NCBI GenBank assembly: GCA_964551295.1
Contig: CAZKDJ010000137.1
Span: 1-11,390, forward strand
Direction: 5' to 3'
Source of the DNA: JAFGED01 sp964551295
Lineage (GTDB): Bacteria > Chloroflexota > Anaerolineae > B4-G1
DNA: 11,390 nt
Positions 5,882 to 11,390 of this stretch are shown here, piece after piece. Position numbers and translations under genes: made by a program. Positions within the stretch are counted from its first letter, which is position 1. Each line of letters begins with the position of its first letter. The notes under the pieces were generated by a model, which ran no database searches, was not told the DNA's origin, and saw only the letters and a list, made by a program, of their open reading frames with translations.

Positions 5882-8146
5882 ATGGATCGTAAACCTACGA
5901 TTTTGTTGATCGCCGTGCTGGTGCTGGGGGTTGTGCTGATCGCTGCGGCTGGTATCGTCTATGTCATATCCCAGCAGAGCCAAAAGCCGCCGGGGGTCGA
6001 TTTACCTCCCTCGCTGAACGAGGTGGCCGAACAGTATCCCGAGTTGGCCAATATACTCGAGAACTCCAAGTTGGACTCGGTGTATAAAGAGTTCTTGATG
6101 GTCTACGAGGAGGACGGCGAGGATGCGGCGCTGGAGATGGCGCGCGAGCGCGGCGTCCTAGTGACGAACGAGGGACAGGAGTACGTGCGCCTGACACTCG
6201 TTCTGGATACGGAGGACAACGACCCGCTTAAGGGAGAGTTGCAGAACATTGGCATCATCGTGATCAGCGCCTATCGGGATCAAATGGAGGTGGCGATCCC
6301 CTTGGATTTGGTGAGACAGGAATTGGCGTCCGACGATCCCGGTGCGATCTTTGACCAACTCACCGAGATGAATCACGTCATCGCGGTGAGATTGCCGGAG
6401 CGCATGGTTCCCGATGGCAGTGTCATCGAGGGGGAGGGGGTGGACGTCATCGACGCCGAGGCCTGGCAGGGTGCCGGGTTCACCGGCGCGGGGTTGCGCG
6501 TCGGCGTGCTCGACCTGGGGTTCGCGGGGTATGAGGATCTGCTGGGTGAGGAACTGCCGGACGATGTGACCTTTGAAAAGTTCGGCTGGCGCTTTAGCGA
6601 GGATGCACCGATGGAGCAGCAGGTGCACGGCACGGCTTGCGCTGAAATCGTTCACGAGATCGCCCCGGATGCGGAGCTTGTCCTGGCCATGTACGACGGC
6701 AGCCCGGCTGCCTTTGGCGAGGCGGTGGAATGGCTGGTCGGGCAAGATGTGGACGTCGTCTCCCACTCGGCGGGCGGCGTCGCCGATCCCCGGGATGGCA
6801 CCGGGTTTATGTCCAAGTTGGTGGACGAGACCTCTACCAGGGGCATTTTGTGGGTGAATGCCGCGGGCAACGAAGCACTCGGTCACCATCGAGGCACGTT
6901 CACCGACGCGAACGGCGATGGCGTCCACGAGTTTCCGTCTGGCGACCAGGTCCTGGCGGCCCTGGGCACCGGTCAAATACAGGTGGTGCTGGTTTGGCAA
7001 GACGAATGGGAGCGGTCCACGCAGGATTATCAACTATATGTCTATGACTCGGCGGGCGAATTGGTGGGCCGTTCGGAGTGGCTTCAATCGGGCGGGGAGG
7101 GCGAGTGGCCCGTCGAGGTGGTGCAGGTTTATAGTGGTGGGGATCCCGTCTTTGCCGCCATCGCGGTCGAGGACGCTGACCGAGCCGTGACCTTTGATGT
7201 TTTCATCCGAGGCGGCATTGTGGATAATCCTTCGGCGAGTTACAGTGTTTCTGCGCCGGCCGATGCGTTCACCTCGTTGACCGTGGGTGCGGCCAACTGG
7301 TCCGACGACAGCCTGGCGGAGTACAGTTCCCAGGGACCGACGGCGGATGAACGGCTCAAGCCGGAGATATCGGCGCCGACCGGGGTCTCGGGTGCTTCCT
7401 ACGGGGACCTGGGGATGACGTTCACCGGCACCTCTGCCTCGTGTCCCCACGTCGCCGGCGCTGCCGCGTTGGTCTTGAGCGCCTATCCTGACTATACGCC
7501 CCAGGAGGTCGGGACCTTTTTACTGGACAGCGCCGTCGACTTGGGGCCTACGGGGCCGGATACCGCCTATGGCTACGGCCGGCTGGAGTTGCCCAAGTCG
7601 CCCGATGTGGTGATCGCACCCGAGCCGACGGAGGAGCCCGGACCCACTGCGGCCCCCGATTCTACCGCCACACCCCCTCCCACCGCCGGGCCTACGGCTG
7701 AACCGCTGCCCACGGCCACGCCGGTCACCGATTACGTCGTTCCGACGCAGGTGCCGGTGCCGCCTCCATCTTCGTCTTCGGGTGGAGCGGGGGGGCTGGC
7801 GCTCGTGGCTGGCGTGGGGATCATCGTGTTGTTACTTGGCTGCGGTGGTGTGGGGCTGCTGTTTGTTGGTCTCATTGGCTTGATCTTTATGGCCAGTCGC
7901 AGGCGACGTGCTCGGCCCGTGCCGCCTCCTCCTCCGGGGCCGTACGCGCCTCCGCCGCAACCGGGGGCCGCTCCACAAGCGCAAGCAGCGCAATGTCCCC
8001 ACTGCGGTGCGGTGGCGCGTCCCGGCGCGCGCTTTTGTCCCGCTTGTGGCAACTCTCTGTTGCCCGCTCGCTCTTGTCCTCATTGTGGGGCCCCGGTGAA
8101 GGAAGGCGTGCGCTTTTGCGGCCGGTGTGGGCGACCACTACAGTGA
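5882..8146 (+). CDS. Membrane-anchored subtilisin-like (S8) serine protease with double zinc ribbon, copy 1
   Basis: A 754-residue serine protease. An N-terminal signal anchor (about 6-29) is followed by a propeptide-like region (about 38-190) and a subtilase domain with the full triad: D211 (VLDLGF), H249 (VHGTACAE) and S518 (GTSASCPHVAG), plus the oxyanion N330 (NAAGN). Between N330 and S518 lies an inserted beta-sandwich (about 337-450) beginning with a DANGDG loop that looks calcium-binding. A Thr/Pro-rich stalk (about 580-625) leads to a second membrane segment (about 636-662) that starts after GG and contains LLLGCGG, then RRRR, a Pro-rich stretch and two zinc ribbons, C705/C708/C719/C722 and C732/C735/C746/C749. 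The predicted topology is both ends inside and the protease outside. It is paralogous to the next gene. Substrates are unknown; processing of neighbouring membrane proteins or self-processing is possible. Confidence 0.95.
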   Translation: MDRKPTILLIAVLVLGVVLIAAAGIVYVISQQSQKPPGVDLPPSLNEVAEQYPELANILENSKLDSVYKEFLMVYEEDGEDAALEMARERGVLVTNEGQEYVRLTLVLDTEDNDPLKGELQNIGIIVISAYRDQMEVAIPLDLVRQELASDDPGAIFDQLTEMNHVIAVRLPERMVPDGSVIEGEGVDVIDAEAWQGAGFTGAGLRVGVLDLGFAGYEDLLGEELPDDVTFEKFGWRFSEDAPMEQQVHGTACAEIVHEIAPDAELVLAMYDGSPAAFGEAVEWLVGQDVDVVSHSAGGVADPRDGTGFMSKLVDETSTRGILWVNAAGNEALGHHRGTFTDANGDGVHEFPSGDQVLAALGTGQIQVVLVWQDEWERSTQDYQLYVYDSAGELVGRSEWLQSGGEGEWPVEVVQVYSGGDPVFAAIAVEDADRAVTFDVFIRGGIVDNPSASYSVSAPADAFTSLTVGAANWSDDSLAEYSSQGPTADERLKPEISAPTGVSGASYGDLGMTFTGTSASCPHVAGAAALVLSAYPDYTPQEVGTFLLDSAVDLGPTGPDTAYGYGRLELPKSPDVVIAPEPTEEPGPTAAPDSTATPPPTAGPTAEPLPTATPVTDYVVPTQVPVPPPSSSSGGAGGLALVAGVGIIVLLLGCGGVGLLFVGLIGLIFMASRRRRARPVPPPPPGPYAPPPQPGAAPQAQAAQCPHCGAVARPGARFCPACGNSLLPARSCPHCGAPVKEGVRFCGRCGRPLQ

Positions 8147-8178
8147 GGTTGTAGTCAGGGATACGGAGGTCCCCGTCG

Positions 8179-10419
8179 ATGGAACGCAAGGTCTTGGTCG
8201 CTGTGCTTGTGCTGGGGGTTTTGCTGCTCGTGGCGGCGGGCATCGTCTTTGTGCTCTCCTCCTCCCAGAGATTTGCCAAACCAGAGGTTGAGTTGCCTCC
8301 CTCGCTGGACGAGGTGGCTGAGCAGTATCCTGATTTGGCCCGGCTGCTCCAGGAACCTGAACTGGACACGGTGTACAAGGATTTCCTGGTGGTCTATGAG
8401 GAGGAAGGAGAGGAAGCGGCGCTGGAGATGGCGCGCGAGCGGGGCATTCTGGTAGAGAACGAGGGCAAAGAGTACGTGCGCTTGACGCTTATTCTGGACA
8501 CGGACGACAATGAACCCTTGAAGACGCAGTTGGAGGCGGTCGGCGTCGTCGTGGTCAGCGCCTTTCGAGATCGGGTCGAGGTGGCGGTGCCGCTGGATCT
8601 GGTCCGGCAGGAACTGGCCTCCGACGATCCCGGCGCGATCTTTGGCAAGCTGGCCGAGATCGAGCATGTCATCTCGGTGCGCTTGCCCGAACCACGGTTT
8701 CCCGACCAAGGCCCCGTCGAAGGCGAGGGGGTGGATATCACCGACGCCGACGTGTGGCACAGCGCGGGGATCACGGGCGAGGGCCTGCGCGTCGCCGTGC
8801 TCGACATGGGGTTCGATGGGTATGAGTCGCTGCTGGGGGAGGAGTTGCCGGACGAGGTGGCTTTCGAAGAGTTCGGCTGGTTCTACGGCGAGCCGGGGGT
8901 GCATGGCACGGCGTGCGCCGAGATCGTCCACGAGGTTGCTCCCAGCGCCGAACTCGTCTTTGCAATGTACGATGGCAGCGATGCGGCGTTTGGCGAGGCA
9001 GTGGACTGGTTGCTCGCGCAGGACGTGGACATCATCTCCCACTCGGCGGGTGGCCTGATCGGTCCACGCGATGGCAGTGAGTGGGACGCGCAGTTGGTGA
9101 ACGACTTGGCCTCCGATGGCATCTTGTGGGTGAACGCCGCGGGCAACGACGCGCTCTCTCACCATCGGGGCAGCTTTTCCGATGTGGACGGCAACGGCAT
9201 CCACGAGTTCGCGCCTGATGAAGAGACCCTGGCGATCTACGGTTATACGGACTTTTTGGGCATCGCGCTGAGTTGGGACGACGACTGGGAGCGGCCGGAG
9301 CAGGACTATGAGCTGTTCGTTTACGATCAGGCTGGAGACCTGCTGGCTTCCTCCCGCGGCGTCCAGTCGGGCGAGCGGGGTCAGGAACCGGTCGAGATGG
9401 TGCTGCTGGATGGCATTGAGGAATATGCCGTTTACGCCGCCGTCGTGGTCGAAGAGGCCGACCGTGACGTGACCTTTGACATCTTTGTACTGAATGGGGA
9501 CGTCGAGTACCCGACGGCGGGCTACAGCATCTCGCCGCCGGCCGACGCGCTGTATTCCCTGACTGTGGGCGCGGTCGAGTGGACGGATGACGCGCTGGCG
9601 GACTACAGCTCTCAGGGGCCGACGGCGGATGAGCGGCTTAAGCCGGAGATATCGGCGCCGACGGGGGTTTCCGGCATCTCGTATGGGCCCAAGGGATTTG
9701 ACGGCACCTCGGCCTCGTGTCCCCACGTCGCTGGTGCCGCGGCCCTGGTCTGGCAGGCATATCCTGATTTCACGCGCCAGGAGACGGTGGGCTTTCTCCT
9801 CGGCCAAGCGGTTGACCTGGGGCCTGCGGGTCCGGACACGGGATATGGCTATGGCCGGCTTCAGTTGCCTGCCGCTCCCGACGTCACGGTCGTGCCCGAC
9901 GCGACGGACGTGCCTGACGCGACGGTCACGTCGACGCCCACGCCTGGTCCCACCACGACCCCTGCCTCCACCGCTACACCAATGCCCACGCCCACGCCGG
10001 TCGACTATTCCATATCCACGCCGGTGCTGCTGCCCTCACCCTCGCGCAAGCTGCCCGATACAGACGTGCTGGTATTCGCCGGCGGCGTGGCTGTGGCGCT
10101 GCTCGGCTGTGGTGGGGCCGTGTTGTTGCTGATCGGTGGGGTGGGGTTGTTGGCTCTGAGACGTCGCGATCGGCGGACACGCTCGGCGGCACAGCCCGGT
10201 GAGGGCCAGCAGGAGCAGGTGTCTCTGTCTTCTGCATCCTGGCCCCAGGTTGCGTGTTGTGAAAAGTGTGGCGCAGCGGTGCGCGCTGGTGCGCGCTTTT
10301 GTCCCGTTTGTGGTCATCCCCGTGAGCCGACCCCGGTCACGCGCCATTGTCCATATTGTGGCGCTCCGCTGCGACCGGGCGGGCGCTTTTGTTCCAAGTG
10401 CGGGCAGTCAGTGCAGTGA
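8179..10419 (+). CDS. Membrane-anchored subtilisin-like (S8) serine protease with double zinc ribbon, copy 2
   Basis: A 746-residue paralogue of the preceding protease, starting 32 nt after it. The ATG is 8 nt downstream of CGGAGGT (8164-8170). The order is signal anchor (about 4-26), propeptide-like region (about 35-190), and subtilase domain with D209 (VLDMGF), H242 (VHGTACAE), oxyanion N323 (NAAGN) and S511 (GTSASCPHVAG). The beta-sandwich insert between N323 and S511 opens with DVDGNG. A Thr/Pro stalk (about 570-615), a second membrane segment (about 630-660, with LLGCGG) and two zinc ribbons follow: C694/C697/C708/C711 and C724/C727/C738/C741. Relative to copy 1 it lacks a few residues before the catalytic His and just before the Ser, which may change substrate choice. 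An intrinsic terminator follows 18 nt after the stop, so this is the last gene of the block. All catalytic residues are present. Confidence 0.95.
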   Translation: MERKVLVAVLVLGVLLLVAAGIVFVLSSSQRFAKPEVELPPSLDEVAEQYPDLARLLQEPELDTVYKDFLVVYEEEGEEAALEMARERGILVENEGKEYVRLTLILDTDDNEPLKTQLEAVGVVVVSAFRDRVEVAVPLDLVRQELASDDPGAIFGKLAEIEHVISVRLPEPRFPDQGPVEGEGVDITDADVWHSAGITGEGLRVAVLDMGFDGYESLLGEELPDEVAFEEFGWFYGEPGVHGTACAEIVHEVAPSAELVFAMYDGSDAAFGEAVDWLLAQDVDIISHSAGGLIGPRDGSEWDAQLVNDLASDGILWVNAAGNDALSHHRGSFSDVDGNGIHEFAPDEETLAIYGYTDFLGIALSWDDDWERPEQDYELFVYDQAGDLLASSRGVQSGERGQEPVEMVLLDGIEEYAVYAAVVVEEADRDVTFDIFVLNGDVEYPTAGYSISPPADALYSLTVGAVEWTDDALADYSSQGPTADERLKPEISAPTGVSGISYGPKGFDGTSASCPHVAGAAALVWQAYPDFTRQETVGFLLGQAVDLGPAGPDTGYGYGRLQLPAAPDVTVVPDATDVPDATVTSTPTPGPTTTPASTATPMPTPTPVDYSISTPVLLPSPSRKLPDTDVLVFAGGVAVALLGCGGAVLLLIGGVGLLALRRRDRRTRSAAQPGEGQQEQVSLSSASWPQVACCEKCGAAVRAGARFCPVCGHPREPTPVTRHCPYCGAPLRPGGRFCSKCGQSVQ

Positions 10420-10437
10420 GTCGCGCTTCGTAGATTT

Positions 10438-10463
10438 GGGCGACTGCAAAGTCGCTCTTTTTT
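10438..10463 (+). terminator. Rho-independent terminator of the protease operon
   Basis: GCGACT (10440-10445) and AGTCGC (10450-10455) pair around a GCAA tetraloop of the stabilising GNRA type. Two more pairs outside (G.T 10439-10456, G-C 10438-10457) make an 8-bp stem, followed by six T (10458-10463). It lies between the last protease and the recA promoter and separates the two transcription units. Confidence 0.92.
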
Positions 10464-10477
10464 GTGGCTTGTTGCAT

Positions 10478-10506
10478 TTGACAACTCAGAACATTTGTGC
10501 TATAGT
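10478..10506 (+). promoter_or_regulatory. Sigma-70-type promoter of recA
   Basis: The -35 element TTGACA (10478-10483) is a perfect consensus and the -10 element TATAGT (10501-10506) is one base off, with an ideal 17-bp spacer. Transcription would start near 10512-10514, leaving a leader of about 125 nt before the recA ATG. It follows directly after the terminator. Confidence 0.9.
10488..10501. promoter_or_regulatory. LexA (SOS) box-like operator in the recA promoter spacer
   Basis: AGAACATTTGTGCT is a 14-nt near-palindrome with GAAC-N4-GTGC at its core (10489-10500). It differs by one base from GAAC-N4-GTTC, the LexA/DinR site of Gram-positive bacteria that has also been reported for a Chloroflexota member (Dehalococcoides). 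It fills the spacer up to the -10 element, where repressor binding would block RNA polymerase. No lexA gene is in the window. Confidence 0.6.
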
Positions 10507-10523
10507 GGTGTTGTTTAGCGAAA

Positions 10524-10628
10524 TTGGCATCTTCTCAAGTAAGGGAAAGACAGGAATGCGAGGGTGGCCGCGCCACCCTCACACCTCCCCAGATTATTGA
10601 GATGATACCAAAATAACACTAGGGGAGG
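10524..10628 (+). promoter_or_regulatory. Structured recA leader with Shine-Dalgarno-complementary segment
   Basis: Three pairings are visible. P1: 10524-10542 with 10594-10611, about 16 pairs with two mismatches and one bulged G. P2: a perfect 9-bp hairpin, GAGGGTGGC (10560-10568) with GCCACCCTC (10572-10580), CGC loop. P3: CCTCCCC (10584-10590) is exactly complementary to GGGGAGG (10622-10628), which is the recA ribosome-binding site 8 nt before the ATG. P1 and P3 cross, so they form either a pseudoknot or alternative states. P3 would hide the ribosome-binding site. I do not recognise it as a named riboswitch or leader class; its regulatory role is inference. Confidence 0.5.
10556..10600 (+). 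CDS. Possible 14-residue leader peptide upstream of recA
   Basis: ATG at 10556 opens 14 codons (MRGWPRHPHTSPDY) ending in TGA at 10598-10600. AAGGGA (10541-10546) lies 9 nt upstream. The ORF covers the P2 hairpin and the SD-complementary segment, and its stop lies in the 3' arm of P1, so translating it would disturb these structures. So short an ORF can arise by chance. Confidence 0.25.
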   Translation: MRGWPRHPHTSPDY

Positions 10629-10636
10629 AGCGAACG

Positions 10637-11390
<754 letters not shown>

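Larger units (their letters stand above)
5882..10419 (+). repeat. Tandem gene duplication of two S8 proteases
   Basis: The two protease genes have the same domain order and remain similar over their whole length. Exact DNA matches include 26 nt (6125-6150 and 8416-8441, in the propeptide-like region) and 23 nt (7358-7380 and 9640-9662, upstream of the catalytic Ser). The stalks and the bases around the zinc ribbons diverge more. The copies are old enough to differ in many codons, so this is a retained duplication, not a recent assembly duplication. Confidence 0.9.

Noticed and set aside
7831..7848. Lipobox-like L-L-L-G-C in the second membrane segment of protease copy 1 (and L-L-G-C in copy 2)
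   Set aside because: It is more than 600 residues from the N-terminus, so signal peptidase II processing does not apply.
8158..8173. GGGA/TCCC stem enclosing the Shine-Dalgarno of the second protease gene
   Set aside because: Only four pairs; too short and too likely by chance in GC-rich DNA.
8155..9807. A 550-codon open frame on the minus strand
   Set aside because: It lies wholly antisense to the second protease, whose full catalytic triad and domain order are clear. The antisense translation is Arg/His/Asp-rich without recognisable motifs, as expected from high-GC codon bias.

Overview
The window looks like a high-GC bacterial chromosome segment, probably from the phylum Chloroflexota. 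The grounds are Thr/Ala- and Thr/Pro-rich stalks next to membrane segments, many Hanks-type kinases, FHA domains and C-terminal zinc ribbons, and a Gram-positive-style SOS box in front of recA. The phylum assignment is inference. All convincing genes lie on the + strand. The first ~73 bases are runs of C and G that look like a contig-end artefact, and the window ends inside recA.

Positions 89-10419 hold a compact block of seven genes with short gaps. In order: the C-terminal part of a von Willebrand A (VWA) membrane protein with a double zinc ribbon; a Ser/Thr kinase fused to an FHA domain; a Trp-rich polytopic membrane protein with an N-terminal zinc ribbon; a transmembrane Ser/Thr kinase with an extracytoplasmic beta-rich domain; an SPFH/band-7 protein fused to an FHA domain; and two tandem paralogous membrane-anchored subtilisin-like (S8) proteases, each with a cytoplasmic double zinc ribbon. 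Two strong intergenic inverted repeats (2847-2902 and 4719-4764) flank the second kinase gene. A textbook intrinsic terminator (10438-10463) closes the block.

Positions 10464-10636 form the recA control region. It has a near-consensus sigma-70 promoter (TTGACA-N17-TATAGT) with a LexA-like box between the two hexamers. A leader of about 125 nt follows, with a long-range helix, a 9-bp hairpin, a 7-nt segment exactly complementary to the recA Shine-Dalgarno, and a possible 14-codon leader ORF. recA starts at 10637 and is cut at the window edge.

Working model (inference): the block encodes a membrane-associated phospho-signalling and proteolysis system. The VWA domain, the second kinase's sensor and the proteases face outward. 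The kinases phosphorylate Thr residues that the two FHA domains read, the SPFH-FHA protein is a candidate scaffold, and the zinc ribbons are shared cytoplasmic docking modules. No phosphatase is visible; one could lie upstream of the contig break. All catalytic residues of both kinases and both proteases are present, so the block appears functional.
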